From NCBI GenBank assembly GCA_028277985.1, contig JANQFG010000151.1, positions 1-64,000 of the forward strand: a stretch of DNA of 64,000 bases, in the 5' to 3' direction. Of the stretch, positions 54,215 through 63,689 are shown one piece after another (within the stretch, counting starts at the first letter, position 1; each line of letters begins with the position of its first letter). Origin of the DNA: a bacterium. GTDB taxonomy: Bacteria > Desulfobacterota > DSWW01. A program made the position numbers and the translations under genes. The notes under the pieces were generated by a model. That model was not told where the DNA came from and did no database searches. It saw nothing but the letters and a program-made list of their open reading frames with translations.

Positions 54215-55213
54215 ATGACCAAGAATCGCCGACTGCCTCAAGAGGCGGCCCCTGGGATCGAGGGCCGCCTGCAAGGTTTTGCAGCCTATCTGGCTCACAA
54301 CAAGGGGTACAGCGAACATACGGTTCGCAACTATGTGAGTGATGTCAGGCAGTTCGTGCTCTACCTGGGAGAGCGCGAGCAGGCCTGCACGCTGGAGGCT
54401 GCCGACGAGTACGCGATCCGGGGGTTCCTGTCGAGCCGATTCGCTCGCAACCGGAAGGCCTCGCTTGCGAGGAAGCTTTCCGCTTTGCGGTGCTTCTATC
54501 GCTTTCTTCTTCTCGAAGGGAAGGTTACCTCCAATCCGGCCGCGCTGCTCGCCATGCCGAAACGGGAGCAGATGCTGCCGAACTTCCTGTCCGTGGACGA
54601 CGCCTTTCGTGTTTTGGAGGCTCCGGACGACGACTCGTTCCTGCAGGCGCGGGATCGGGCCATGCTGGAGCTTCTCTACGGAAGCGGGCTGAGGGTGAGC
54701 GAACTCGTGGGGCTGGGTGTCAAGGATGTGAAGATGGACATGCAGGTCCTTCGGGTCTGGGGCAAAGGACGCAAGGAGCGGATCGTCCCCTTCGGAGACA
54801 AGTCGAGGGAGGCGCTCAAGAAATACCTGGTCGGCAGGGAGGAGATTCTTCGAGCGAAACGGCCGGAGGATGCAAAAGCACGGGCCGAGGATGGCCCCCT
54901 CTTCCTGAACCGATCGGGCGGCAGGCTCACGGCTCGCAGTGTTGCCCGCCGGCTGGACGGATACGTGCGAGGCCTTGGTCTGCCCCGGGAGGTGAGTCCC
55001 CACGCGTTGCGCCATTCTTTTGCGACGCATCTGCTCGATTCCGGGGCCGACCTCCGGGCGATCCAGGAGTTGCTCGGGCACGCGAGCCTGGCTACCACGC
55101 AGAGATACACCCATCTGAGCCTGGATCGGATCATGGAAGTGTACGATCGGGTCCACCCGAGGGCGAGAAGGCAAAGAGAGGTCAAAGGTCAAAGGTCAAA
55201 GGTCAAAGGGTAG
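54215..55213 (+). CDS. xerC: Site-specific tyrosine recombinase XerC
   Basis: 332 residues. SAM-like N-terminal core-binding domain (YSEHTVRNYVSDVRQFVLYL) then the catalytic domain. All six active residues are seen: R in GSGLRVSELV, K in GKGRKERIV, H and R in SPHALRHSFATH, H in LLGHASL and Y in RYTHLS. XerC with XerD resolves chromosome dimers at dif. The last 12 residues (EVKGQRSKVKG and neighbours) come from a heptamer array that runs into the stop, so the natural end was probably near PRARRQR. Confidence 0.94.
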   Translation: MTKNRRLPQEAAPGIEGRLQGFAAYLAHNKGYSEHTVRNYVSDVRQFVLYLGEREQACTLEAADEYAIRGFLSSRFARNRKASLARKLSALRCFYRFLLLEGKVTSNPAALLAMPKREQMLPNFLSVDDAFRVLEAPDDDSFLQARDRAMLELLYGSGLRVSELVGLGVKDVKMDMQVLRVWGKGRKERIVPFGDKSREALKKYLVGREEILRAKRPEDAKARAEDGPLFLNRSGGRLTARSVARRLDGYVRGLGLPREVSPHALRHSFATHLLDSGADLRAIQELLGHASLATTQRYTHLSLDRIMEVYDRVHPRARRQREVKGQRSKVKG

Positions 55214-55285
55214 AAGCTGGATTGCGTTGATTGCCTCGTCAGTACTGGATCCGTCCCTTTTACCTTTCACCTTGTACCTTTTACC
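55180..55285. repeat. Four-by-four facing heptamer arrays at the end of xerC
   Basis: Left array is four exact GGTCAAA units (55180-55207), partly inside the xerC reading frame. Right array is TTTTACC, TTTCACC, TTGTACC, TTTTACC (55258-55285). The right units are inverted GGT-type heptamers, so the arrays can form a long hairpin. The 130-base gap to hslV holds nothing else. Confidence 0.7.
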
Positions 55286-55343
55286 TATCGGGGATGAAGA
55301 TCGGAACGAGGCTGTCTTACAATAGACGGACGGGTGACTGACA

Positions 55344-55874
55344 ATGAAGTTACACGCAACGACCATTGTCGGGGTGCGGTGCAGAGGGGGTGTTGCCATC
55401 GGCGGCGACGGCCAGGTGACACTGAACAACGTGGTCATGAAGTCGCGGGCCAGGAAGATTCGAACGATGCAGGACGGAAAGGTCCTTTCCGGATTCGCCG
55501 GGGCGGCAGCGGATGCATTTGCCCTTTACGAAAAGTTCGAGGGCAAGCTGGAGCAGTACCGGGGGAATCTCACCCGGGCGGCGGTGGAGCTTGCCAAGGA
55601 CTGGCGAACGGACAAGGTCCTTCGGAGGCTGGAAGCCTTGCTGGTCGTCATGGACAGTGAGCGCTCCCTGATCATCTCCGGCACAGGGGACGTGGTCGAG
55701 CCGGATGACGGCGTGGTTGCTGTCGGCAGCGGGGGGTCCTATGCTCTGGCCGCTGCCCGTGCGCTGGTCGCCCACACCTCGCTCACGGCGAGGGAGGTCG
55801 TGGAAGAGGCCCTGCGAATCGCCGGGGAGATCTGTATCTATACGAACCAGGAAATCGAAGTGCAGGAGCTCTAG
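55344..55874 (+). CDS. hslV: ATP-dependent protease peptidase subunit HslV
   Basis: 176 residues. A pro-segment MKLHA precedes TTIVGVR, so the catalytic threonine is residue 6 after processing. Core segments are [35 protein letters not shown] and [17 protein letters not shown]. HslV forms a two-ring peptidase. Paired with hslU nine bases downstream, a conserved order after xerC. Confidence 0.96.
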   Translation: MKLHATTIVGVRCRGGVAIGGDGQVTLNNVVMKSRARKIRTMQDGKVLSGFAGAAADAFALYEKFEGKLEQYRGNLTRAAVELAKDWRTDKVLRRLEALLVVMDSERSLIISGTGDVVEPDDGVVAVGSGGSYALAAARALVAHTSLTAREVVEEALRIAGEICIYTNQEIEVQEL

Positions 55875-55882
55875 GGACAGGG

Positions 55883-57259
55883 ATGGTGATGCAGCCCTAC
55901 ACACCGAAGCAGATCGTTCAAGCGCTGGACAAGTACATCATCGGCCAGAAGGAAGCGAAGAAGGCCGTGGCCATCGCCCTGAGAAATCGCTGGAGACGGC
56001 AGCAGGTTCCCGAAGAGCTCAGGGACGAGATCGCGCCGAAGAACATCATCATGATCGGCCCGACCGGAGTCGGCAAGACCGAGATCGCCCGTAGGCTGGC
56101 AAGACTCGCGCAGGCGCCCTTTCTCAAAGTGGAGGCCTCCAAGTATACCGAAGTGGGCTATGTGGGCCGTGACGTGGAGAGCATGATCCGTGATCTGACC
56201 GAATTGGCGGTCAACATGATCAAGGAGGAAGAAAAGAAGAGCGTCCAGCAGAGGGCGCGGGAAGTGGCAGAGGAGAGGCTGCTCGATCTTCTCCTGCCTC
56301 CGTCGCCCGGCCGGGTCGGAGAGGAGCCGATCAGGCCCCTGGACGAAACCGGCGAGGCTCCTGTTCCCACGGAGGATCGGAAGGATACCCGAGAGAAGAT
56401 CCGGAGGTTCTTGAGGGAAGGAAAGCTGGACGAGAGGTTCGTAGAGCTGGAGGTTTCGGACCAGAAGATCCCGGTGGTGGAGATCTTCTCCGGAAGCGGC
56501 ATGGAAGAGATGGATGTCCAGATCAAGGACATGTTCGGCAACCTCTTCCCGAAGAAGCGAAAGCGCAGGAAGGTGAAGGTTCCGGAGGCGATGGAGATCC
56601 TCGTGCAGGAGGAGGCGCAGAGGCTTATCGACATGGACCGGGTGATGAAGGATGCGGTGGAACGGGTTCAGCATTCCGGCATCATCTTCCTGGACGAGCT
56701 CGACAAGGTGGCGGGCCGGGAGCACGCCCATGGGCCGGATGTTTCCCGGGAAGGCGTTCAGCGGGATCTGCTCCCCATCGTGGAGGGCTCGACGGTGAAC
56801 ACGAAATACGGCATGGTCCGAACGGATCACATTCTGTTCATCGCTGCAGGTGCGTTCCACGTGACCAAACCCTCGGACCTGATCCCGGAGTTGCAGGGAC
56901 GTTTTCCGATCCGCGTGGAGTTGAATTCCCTGACAGCGGACGACTTCGTGCGGATCCTCACCGAACCGGAGAACGCCCTGGTTCTGCAGTATGTGGAAAT
57001 GATGAAGACCGAGGGCGTGGAGCTTGCCATCGACACCGGGGCGATCCGGAGGATCGCGGATCTGGCCCAAGAGGTGAATTCGAGAACGGAAGACATCGGT
57101 GCACGCAGGCTCTACACGATGATGGAAAGGCTCCTGGAGGACATATCCTTCGAGGCCCCGGAGAGGAGCGGCGAGAAGATCGTCGTCGACGCCGCCTATG
57201 TGGACGGCAAGCTCGATGAACTGGTCAAGGATCAGGACCTGAGCCGCTTCATCCTGTAG
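55883..57259 (+). CDS. hslU: ATP-dependent protease ATPase subunit HslU
   Basis: 458 residues. [17 protein letters not shown] start, Walker [18 protein letters not shown], Walker [13 protein letters not shown], then a long insertion domain (residues ~110-240). The C-terminal tail ends LSRFIL, which inserts into HslV to activate it. It unfolds substrate for HslV. ATG at 55883 chosen over a nearby second ATG by the AGGG just upstream. Confidence 0.96.
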   Translation: MVMQPYTPKQIVQALDKYIIGQKEAKKAVAIALRNRWRRQQVPEELRDEIAPKNIIMIGPTGVGKTEIARRLARLAQAPFLKVEASKYTEVGYVGRDVESMIRDLTELAVNMIKEEEKKSVQQRAREVAEERLLDLLLPPSPGRVGEEPIRPLDETGEAPVPTEDRKDTREKIRRFLREGKLDERFVELEVSDQKIPVVEIFSGSGMEEMDVQIKDMFGNLFPKKRKRRKVKVPEAMEILVQEEAQRLIDMDRVMKDAVERVQHSGIIFLDELDKVAGREHAHGPDVSREGVQRDLLPIVEGSTVNTKYGMVRTDHILFIAAGAFHVTKPSDLIPELQGRFPIRVELNSLTADDFVRILTEPENALVLQYVEMMKTEGVELAIDTGAIRRIADLAQEVNSRTEDIGARRLYTMMERLLEDISFEAPERSGEKIVVDAAYVDGKLDELVKDQDLSRFIL

Positions 57260-57267
57260 CCGTAGGA

Positions 57268-57281
57268 TCCCTGAACCCTGA
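57268..57281. repeat. Two heptamers before argB
   Basis: TCCCTGA and ACCCTGA in tandem between the hslU stop and argB start. Short, but same type as the other sites. Confidence 0.4.
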
Positions 57282-57295
57282 CAGAGGTCTCAAGA

Positions 57296-58165
57296 ATGGA
57301 GCACTACCTGGAAAAGGCGAAAGTCCTTACCGAGGCGCTGCCGTACATCCAGAGGTTTCACGGGAAGACCATCGTGATCAAGTACGGCGGGAGCGCCATG
57401 CGGGAGCAGGGGCTCAGGCAGAACTTCGCACAGGATATCGTCCTGATGAAGTTCGTGGGTCTGCGCCCGGTCGTCGTGCATGGAGGAGGGCCGCAGATCG
57501 GGTCGACCCTGGAACGAATCGGCAAAGAGACGCGCTTCGTGCGAGGTATGCGGGTCACGGATGCGGAGACGATGGAAGTGGTGGAGATGGTGCTGGCCGG
57601 CAAGCTGAACAAGGATCTGGTGCAGCTGATCCATTCGCAAGGAGGCAAAGCGATCGGGCTCAGTGGCAAGGACGGCAACCTGATCGAGGCACGCAAGATG
57701 GTCCTGAAAGAGGGCGAGGGGGCAGGAGAGGATCTGGGGTTCGTGGGAGAGGTGGCGAAGGTGAACGCGGACATCATCCGGGACATGGACCGGGACGCGT
57801 ACGTGCCCGTGGTTGCGCCCGTCGGTATCGGCAAGGACGGGGAGACTTACAACATCAATGCGGATCTGGTAGCGAGCCGCCTGGCGGTTGCCCTGAAGGC
57901 GGACAAGCTCATCCTTCTGACCGACGTCACCGGGATCCTGGACGGTGAGGGCAAGCTGGTTTCGTCGGTTCCTTTGAGCGAGCTGGAAGGGCTGGTCACC
58001 CGCGGGGAGGTCACCGGGGGGATGATCCCCAAGGTCCGCTGCTGCTCCGAGGCGGTGAGCCAGGGCGTGAGAAAGGCCCATATCATCGACGGCAGGGTGG
58101 AGCACTCGGTCCTTCTCGAGGTCTTCACGGACGGCGGCGTCGGGACCGAGATTTTTTCGGATTGA
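57296..58165 (+). CDS. argB: Acetylglutamate kinase
   Basis: 289 residues. Phosphate-binding VIKYGGSAM, GLRPVVVHGGGPQIGSTL, and EVAKVNADIIRDMDRDAYVP, then INADLVASRLAVALKADKLI. It phosphorylates N-acetylglutamate, the controlled step of arginine synthesis. Head of argBDFGH. AGAGG lies eight bases before the ATG. No regulatory site was recognised in front. Confidence 0.97.
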   Translation: MEHYLEKAKVLTEALPYIQRFHGKTIVIKYGGSAMREQGLRQNFAQDIVLMKFVGLRPVVVHGGGPQIGSTLERIGKETRFVRGMRVTDAETMEVVEMVLAGKLNKDLVQLIHSQGGKAIGLSGKDGNLIEARKMVLKEGEGAGEDLGFVGEVAKVNADIIRDMDRDAYVPVVAPVGIGKDGETYNINADLVASRLAVALKADKLILLTDVTGILDGEGKLVSSVPLSELEGLVTRGEVTGGMIPKVRCCSEAVSQGVRKAHIIDGRVEHSVLLEVFTDGGVGTEIFSD

Positions 58166-58282
58166 GCCGCTTGGCCGCCGGAAAGATGCTCTGCCAAACA
58201 AACGAGGACGAGGACGAGATAGGCTAAGACGAGAGCCGTGAGGGGAAGGATCCCCCGGGGACCAGCAAGGGAGCATGGGGAA

Positions 58283-59527
58283 ATGGCGGGTGTGAACAAG
58301 GGAGGATGGGAAAGCAACCAGGAGGTAGCGAGCCTGACGGATCGCTACGTCATGAAGACCTACGGTCGGTTTCCGATCGCACCGGTCAGGGGCGAGGGCT
58401 GTCGACTCTGGGATGCCGACGGCAAGGAATATCTCGACTTCGTGGCGGGCCTTGCCGTGTGCAATCTGGGGCACTGCCACCCCAGGGTGGTTCGTGCGAT
58501 CCAAGAGCAGGCCGGGACGCTTCTTCATGTCTCGAACCTGTACCATATCCCTTCTCAGTCGGCCCTGGCGAAGAAGATCGTCGAGAATTCCTTTGGCGAT
58601 CGGGTCTTCTTCTGCAACAGCGGGGCAGAGGCGAACGAGGCCGCCATCAAGCTCGTGCGGCGCTACGAGCGCGAGGTCCGCAAGGGGGATCGATTCGAAA
58701 TACTCACTATGGAGAACTCGTTCCACGGAAGAACCTTGACCACCATGGCGGCCACGGGTCAGGACAAGGTCAAGAAGGGGTTCGATCCGTTGGCTCCCGG
58801 ATTCCGTCACGTGCCTTTCAAAGATCCGGACAGCCTGGTCGAGGCGATCCGCGACGAGACGTGCGCGATCCTCGTCGAACCGATCCAGGGAGAAGGGGGC
58901 ATCGTCTGCCCCGCGGAGGATTACCTGCCTTTCCTGCGTTCTGTTTGTGACGAGCGGGAGCTCCTGCTCGTTTTCGACGAAGTGCAGGTGGGCATCGGCC
59001 GGACGGGTACCCTGTTTGCCCACGAGTCCTTTGGTGTCGTGCCGGACGTCATGACCCTGGCCAAAGGGCTCGGCGGAGGCGTGGCGATCGGTGCCGCGGT
59101 GGCCTCGGAGCGAGTCGCCGCCGGGTTTGTACCCGGAACGCATGCTTCCACGTTCGGGGGAAATCCCCTGGCGACTGCCGCCGGCCTTTCGGTTCTGGAG
59201 ACCATCCTCGAGGAGGAGGTCCTGGAGAATTGCCGCGAAGTGGGCGGTCATCTCCGGGAGGGCCTAGAGAGGGTCGCATCTCGGCATCCCGAGCTGGTCC
59301 GGGAAGTCAGGGGAAGGGGGCTTCTGCAGGCCATGGAGCTTACAGTTGCAGGGGGACCGATCGTGGAGGCGTGCATGGGCCGGGGCCTGCTCATCAACTG
59401 CACCGCGAACACCGTCCTGCGTTTCCTCCCGCCCCTGATCGTCACAAAGGCGCAGGTGGACGAGATGCTGGATACCCTGGAGAGCGTCCTGGCCACGACA
59501 TCTGTTGATGGAGGGGAAGGGGCATGA
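58283..59527 (+). CDS. argD: Acetylornithine aminotransferase
   Basis: 414 residues, ATG at 58283. Class III PLP enzyme: FCNSGAEANEAAIKLVRRYE, LLLVFDEVQVGIGRTG and DVMTLAKGLGGGVAIG with the PLP lysine. It converts acetylglutamate semialdehyde to acetylornithine; many copies also act in lysine synthesis (dapC), which the nearby lysA would allow. argF overlaps its stop by ATGA. Confidence 0.95.
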   Translation: MAGVNKGGWESNQEVASLTDRYVMKTYGRFPIAPVRGEGCRLWDADGKEYLDFVAGLAVCNLGHCHPRVVRAIQEQAGTLLHVSNLYHIPSQSALAKKIVENSFGDRVFFCNSGAEANEAAIKLVRRYEREVRKGDRFEILTMENSFHGRTLTTMAATGQDKVKKGFDPLAPGFRHVPFKDPDSLVEAIRDETCAILVEPIQGEGGIVCPAEDYLPFLRSVCDERELLLVFDEVQVGIGRTGTLFAHESFGVVPDVMTLAKGLGGGVAIGAAVASERVAAGFVPGTHASTFGGNPLATAAGLSVLETILEEEVLENCREVGGHLREGLERVASRHPELVREVRGRGLLQAMELTVAGGPIVEACMGRGLLINCTANTVLRFLPPLIVTKAQVDEMLDTLESVLATTSVDGGEGA

Positions 59528-60477
59528 CAAAGCATTTTCTCACCCTTGCCGATATGAGCCCGGCAGACCTCGGACGGCACCTGAAACGGGCGATCAAGCT
59601 GAAGGCGGACACTCTCGCCGGCAAGAGGAACAAGTCCCTGGAGGGTAAGATCCTCGGGCTGGTCTTCGAGAAACCCTCGCTGCGAACACGGGTCACCTTT
59701 GAGGTGGGCATGCGCCAGCTCGGGGGGGATTCGATTTACCTGAGCGCGCAGGAAGTACAGCTGGGCGTAAGGGAGTCGGTAGCGGATGTAGCTCGAAACC
59801 TGGAACGATGGGTCGACGGCATCGTGTTACGAACCTTCCGTCACGAGGTGGCCGAGGAGCTGGCACGCAACTCTTCGATACCTGTGATCAATGGGCTGAC
59901 CGATCTGGTTCATCCCTGCCAGGTGTTCTCGGATATGCTGACCGTGCTCGAGAAGCGAGGGCGACTCAAGGGGGTGCGGGTCGGCTATGTAGGGGACGGC
60001 AACAACCTCGCCAACTCGTGGCTGCTCGGAGCAGCCATGCTTGGGATGGAGTTGACCGTTGCCTGCCCAAAGGGGTACGAGCCGGATCGGAGCGTGCTGC
60101 GTGACGCAAAGAAGAGGGCCAAGGAAACCGGTGCGAAGATCACCATTGCCCACTCGCCGGAGAAGGCCGCTCGGAACGCGGACGTTCTCTACACCGATGT
60201 CTGGACCTCCATGGGCAAGGAGAAGGAAGGGGCCCGGCGCAGAGTCGCGTTCAAGGGCTTTCAGGTGAACGGGGCTCTCGTGGCGGCTGCCAAGAAGGAC
60301 GTGCTGGTCATGCACTGCCTGCCTGCCCACCGAGGGGAAGAAATCACCGACGAAGTGCTGGACGGTCCGAATTCGATCGTCTTCGATCAGGCGGAGAACC
60401 GGCTTCACGCGCAGAAGGTCCTGCTCGAGGCCCTGCTGGGTGGCCGAAAGAAGAAGAAAGCGACGAGAGGGAAATGA
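59524..60477 (+). CDS. argF: Ornithine carbamoyltransferase
   Basis: 317 residues. Carbamoyl-phosphate site [14 protein letters not shown], where Ser-Leu-Arg-Thr-Arg replaces the more usual STRTR, a common bacterial variant. [22 protein letters not shown], and the ornithine loop [19 protein letters not shown]. Makes citrulline. Overlaps argG by ATGA. Confidence 0.96.
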   Translation: MTKHFLTLADMSPADLGRHLKRAIKLKADTLAGKRNKSLEGKILGLVFEKPSLRTRVTFEVGMRQLGGDSIYLSAQEVQLGVRESVADVARNLERWVDGIVLRTFRHEVAEELARNSSIPVINGLTDLVHPCQVFSDMLTVLEKRGRLKGVRVGYVGDGNNLANSWLLGAAMLGMELTVACPKGYEPDRSVLRDAKKRAKETGAKITIAHSPEKAARNADVLYTDVWTSMGKEKEGARRRVAFKGFQVNGALVAAAKKDVLVMHCLPAHRGEEITDEVLDGPNSIVFDQAENRLHAQKVLLEALLGGRKKKKATRGK

Positions 60478-61667
60478 TGAAAAAGGCGGTTCTGGCCTAT
60501 TCCGGAGGATTGGATACCTCGGTCATCCTGAAGTGGATCAAGGAGACCCATGGGTGTGAAGTGATCGCTTACGTGGCGGACCTCGGCCAGCGCGAGGATC
60601 TGGAAGAGATTCGGACCCGGGCTCAGGAGACGGGTGCGAGCCGGGTGGTTGTCGAGGACGTGCGGGAGGAGTTTGTCAAGGAGTACGTCTTCCCTGCCTT
60701 GCGCGCGAATGCGGTCTACGAGGGGACTTATCTGATGGGGACCAGCCTGGCCAGGCCCCTGATCGCGCGCCGTCAGCTGGCTGCCGCACATCAGGAAGGG
60801 GCCGAGGCAGTCGCCCACGGAGCCACGGGAAAGGGCAACGACCAGGTGAGATTCGAGCTCACCTACCTGGCCCTGGACCCGGGGATCAAGGTGATCGCCC
60901 CGTGGCGTGAATGGGACTTCCGGTCACGAAACGACCTGATCAACTATGCCCGGGACAAGGGCATCAAGATCACCGTCACGGCGGAGAAGCCTTACAGCGT
61001 GGATGCGAATCTTCTCCATACCAGCTACGAGGGCGGCGTGCTCGAGGACCCGTGGGCCGAGGCCCCGGCAGACATGTTCCTCACGACCGTGTCCCCGGAG
61101 CAGGCACCGGACCGTCCTCTGGTGATGGAGATCGATTTCGAAAAGGGCAATCCGGTCGCCGTGGACGGAGAGTCGATGTCGCCGGCGAGCCTGCTCGAGC
61201 ATATGAACCAGGTCGGAGGTGAGAACGGGATCGGCAGGGTGGACATGGTGGAGAACCGTTTCGTGGGGATGAAATCCCGTGGGGTCTACGAGACGCCGGG
61301 CGGAACGATCCTGCACGTGGCCCACCGGGCCCTGGAGTCGATCACCATGGACCGTGAAGTGATGTTCCTGCGGGACAGCCTCATCCCCGAGTATGCGCGC
61401 CTGATCTACAACGGGTTCTGGTTCTCGCCGGAAATGGAGATGCTGCAGGGGATGGTCGACCAGAGCCAGGAAGAGGTCAGCGGTAGGGTGCGCCTGAAGC
61501 TCTACAAGGGAAACGTCACGGTCATGGGCAGGCGGTCGGATCAGAGTATGTACCGCGAGGATTTTGCGACTTTCGAAGAGGACGAAGTCTACCGCCAGAA
61601 GGATGCCGAGGGCTTCATTCGTCTGCAGGCCTTGCGGTTGAGGATCCGGAACCTGGTACGGGGGTAA
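60474..61667 (+). CDS. argG: Argininosuccinate synthase
   Basis: 397 residues. ATP PP-loop [32 protein letters not shown] and [18 protein letters not shown]. Links citrulline and aspartate with ATP. Its start overlaps argF. 31 bases separate it from argH. Confidence 0.97.
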   Translation: MMKKAVLAYSGGLDTSVILKWIKETHGCEVIAYVADLGQREDLEEIRTRAQETGASRVVVEDVREEFVKEYVFPALRANAVYEGTYLMGTSLARPLIARRQLAAAHQEGAEAVAHGATGKGNDQVRFELTYLALDPGIKVIAPWREWDFRSRNDLINYARDKGIKITVTAEKPYSVDANLLHTSYEGGVLEDPWAEAPADMFLTTVSPEQAPDRPLVMEIDFEKGNPVAVDGESMSPASLLEHMNQVGGENGIGRVDMVENRFVGMKSRGVYETPGGTILHVAHRALESITMDREVMFLRDSLIPEYARLIYNGFWFSPEMEMLQGMVDQSQEEVSGRVRLKLYKGNVTVMGRRSDQSMYREDFATFEEDEVYRQKDAEGFIRLQALRLRIRNLVRG

Positions 61668-61698
61668 AGCGGCCCGAAGAGACTGGAAAGAGGGAGCC

Positions 61699-63162
61699 GT
61701 GAAAAAGAAACGAGCGAAGACGGGTCCGGGCAGCCGGCCGAACAAGGCCTGGGCAGGTCGGTTCCAGGAGGAGACCGCGCCTATGGTGGAACGGTTCACC
61801 GAGTCGGTCTCCTTTGATCAGAGGCTGTACCGGGAGGATATCCTCGGGAGCATCGCCCACGTAAGGATGCTTGCCCGGCAGGAGATTCTCGCGGCAAAGG
61901 ACGCGAAGCGGATCGAGAAGGGGCTAAGGGAGATCGCCGGGGAGATCGAGGCCGGGCGGTTCCGATTCTCTTCGAAACGCGAAGACGTCCACATGAATAT
62001 CGAGGCCCGGCTCATCGAGAAGATCGGTGATGTGGGAGGGAAGCTCCACACCGGCCGCAGCCGGAACGATCAGGTGGCCCTCGACGTGCGTTTGTATCTT
62101 CGGGAGGTCATCGATGAAATTCGAGGGCAGCTCCTTCGGCTGCAGGAGGTCGTCCTCGAACGTGCAGAGGAGACGGTGGACGTTCTGCTGCCCGGATACA
62201 CCCATCTCCAGAAGGCGCAGCCCGTGCGGTTGGCCCATCACCTGCTGGCCTACTACCAGATGTTCTCTCGCGACGGCGAGCGTCTGTCTCAGCTGCGGGA
62301 ACGCGTGGACGTGATGCCGCTGGGGGCCGGCGCGATCGCGGGCTCCGGCTATCCGGTGGATCCCGGCTTCGTGGCGGAGCTGCTGGGGTTCTCCCGGGTG
62401 GCGCCCAACAGCATGGACGCAGTCAGCGACAGGGATTTTGCAGTCGAGTTCTGCTCCGCAGCGTCCTTGATCCTGCTCCACTTGAGCCGATGGTCGGAGG
62501 AACTGATCCTTTGGTCCTCCGAGGCCTTCGGTTTCATTGAGTTGGCCGACGCCTACTGCACCGGCTCGAGTATGATGCCGCAGAAGAAGAATCCGGATGT
62601 GCTCGAGCTGATCAGGGGAAAGGCAGGCAGCGTCTACGGCGACCTCCAGGCCCTTCTCGTTCTGATGAAAGGTCTCCCCCTGACCTATCAACGGGACATG
62701 CAGGAGGACAAGGTGCCCCTGTTTCATGCGGTGGACACCGTGAGGGGATGTGTTTCGGTTTTTGCCGCGTTGCTGGAAACGGTTCGTTTTCAAGCGGATC
62801 GGATGCAAAGGGAGGCGGAACAGGGATTCCTGAATGCCACGGACCTGGCCGACTATCTTGTCCGGAAGGGAATGCCCTTTCGTCAGGCCCATGGGGTCGC
62901 CGGGCGGGCGGTTCGCTACTGCCTGGACAAGGACAAGCGGCTGGAGGACCTGACGCGCCCCGAATGGAGGGCACTTGCTCCTGAGGTGGATCCGGGTGTG
63001 CAAAGGATCTTGGGTTTGCAGCAGGTTGTCGAGGCCCGAAACATCCCCGGAGGCACCGCGCGAAGCCAGGTCCGGAAGCAGCTTCGCCAGGCCCGGGGAG
63101 AGGTCAAGAAGAGGTGGGTGCGACTTGAAAAAGACGAAGCAAAGAGCTCAGTCAGCGTGTAG
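61699..63162 (+). CDS. argH: Argininosuccinate lyase
   Basis: 487 residues, GTG start with AGGGAG upstream. Fumarase/aspartase fold: DVHMNIEARLIEKIG, KLHTGRSRNDQVALDVRLY, GYTHLQKAQPVRLAHHL and the catalytic loop STGSSMMPQKKNPDVLEL-type. Splits argininosuccinate into arginine and fumarate. The following lipoprotein gene begins inside its 3-prime end. Confidence 0.96.
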   Translation: MKKKRAKTGPGSRPNKAWAGRFQEETAPMVERFTESVSFDQRLYREDILGSIAHVRMLARQEILAAKDAKRIEKGLREIAGEIEAGRFRFSSKREDVHMNIEARLIEKIGDVGGKLHTGRSRNDQVALDVRLYLREVIDEIRGQLLRLQEVVLERAEETVDVLLPGYTHLQKAQPVRLAHHLLAYYQMFSRDGERLSQLRERVDVMPLGAGAIAGSGYPVDPGFVAELLGFSRVAPNSMDAVSDRDFAVEFCSAASLILLHLSRWSEELILWSSEAFGFIELADAYCTGSSMMPQKKNPDVLELIRGKAGSVYGDLQALLVLMKGLPLTYQRDMQEDKVPLFHAVDTVRGCVSVFAALLETVRFQADRMQREAEQGFLNATDLADYLVRKGMPFRQAHGVAGRAVRYCLDKDKRLEDLTRPEWRALAPEVDPGVQRILGLQQVVEARNIPGGTARSQVRKQLRQARGEVKKRWVRLEKDEAKSSVSV

Positions 63163-63688
63163 TGATTCGCTACGGGTCAAAGGTCAGGGATCAGGGGTCA
63201 GGGATCAGGGATCAGGCCGTCGCTCCATCCGGACCGGTGCGCGGTGTGCGATCGCTTTCTGGATCGTAGCCGCCATCCTCTTTCTTCTTTCGGCCTGTGG
63301 GGTGAAGGGGCCGCCTCAGCCGCGAGAGCTCGTGGTTCCGGAACCGGTGAAGGATGTGGCCGTTACGGTCCTTCCTGAAGGGATCAGGATCACCTTTACC
63401 CTGCCGTCGAAGAACCTAGATGGGTCTTCCCTGGAGATGATCGGTGGGTACCGCATCCTCCGGGAGGGGCCGGACGGGAAAGACGTACGAGAGGATCTCC
63501 GTTTTTCCGTCTCCGAGATGAGACAAAGGGTGGGCAAGTCTGTGGCCTTTCTGGACCAGCCCCCTTCGATGACGGGCACCTACCGCTACTGCGTCGTTGC
63601 TTTCGATGCTTACGGAACCTATCCCGGCAAACGCCGGACGGCGGAGTTCTGCTGGGAGGGCACACTTTCCGGCAAAGGAAACGAGTGA
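63125..63688 (+). CDS. Small lipoprotein, LptM/YifL-like N-terminus
   Basis: 187 residues if the TTG at 63125 is the start, which overlaps argH. No ATG, GTG or TTG occurs in this frame between it and the lipobox, so the usual start is hard to place. The lipobox LLSACG with the lipidated Cys is followed by GVKGPPQP, the LptM pattern of CGxKGP. The mature part is ~125 residues of beta-rich, fibronectin-like sequence ([13 protein letters not shown]). LptM helps assemble the LptD translocon in E. coli; this longer relative is only analogous. Six heptamers lie inside the frame before the signal helix. Confidence 0.65.
   Translation: MKKTKQRAQSACSDSLRVKGQGSGVRDQGSGRRSIRTGARCAIAFWIVAAILFLLSACGVKGPPQPRELVVPEPVKDVAVTVLPEGIRITFTLPSKNLDGSSLEMIGGYRILREGPDGKDVREDLRFSVSEMRQRVGKSVAFLDQPPSMTGTYRYCVVAFDAYGTYPGKRRTAEFCWEGTLSGKGNE
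63175..63216 (+). repeat. Six tandem heptamers inside the lipoprotein leader
   Basis: GGTCAAA, GGTCAGG, GATCAGG, GGTCAGG, GATCAGG, GATCAGG. Forty-two bases, so the reading frame is kept. No facing array is seen within 100 bases. Confidence 0.7.
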
Positions 63689-63689
63689 G

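Noticed and set aside
55180-55285. A CRISPR array
   Set aside because: Units are 7 bases with no spacers, and no cas genes occur in the window.
57290-59251. A 653-codon minus-strand frame over argB and argD
   Set aside because: Antisense shadow; both plus-strand genes have full catalytic motifs.
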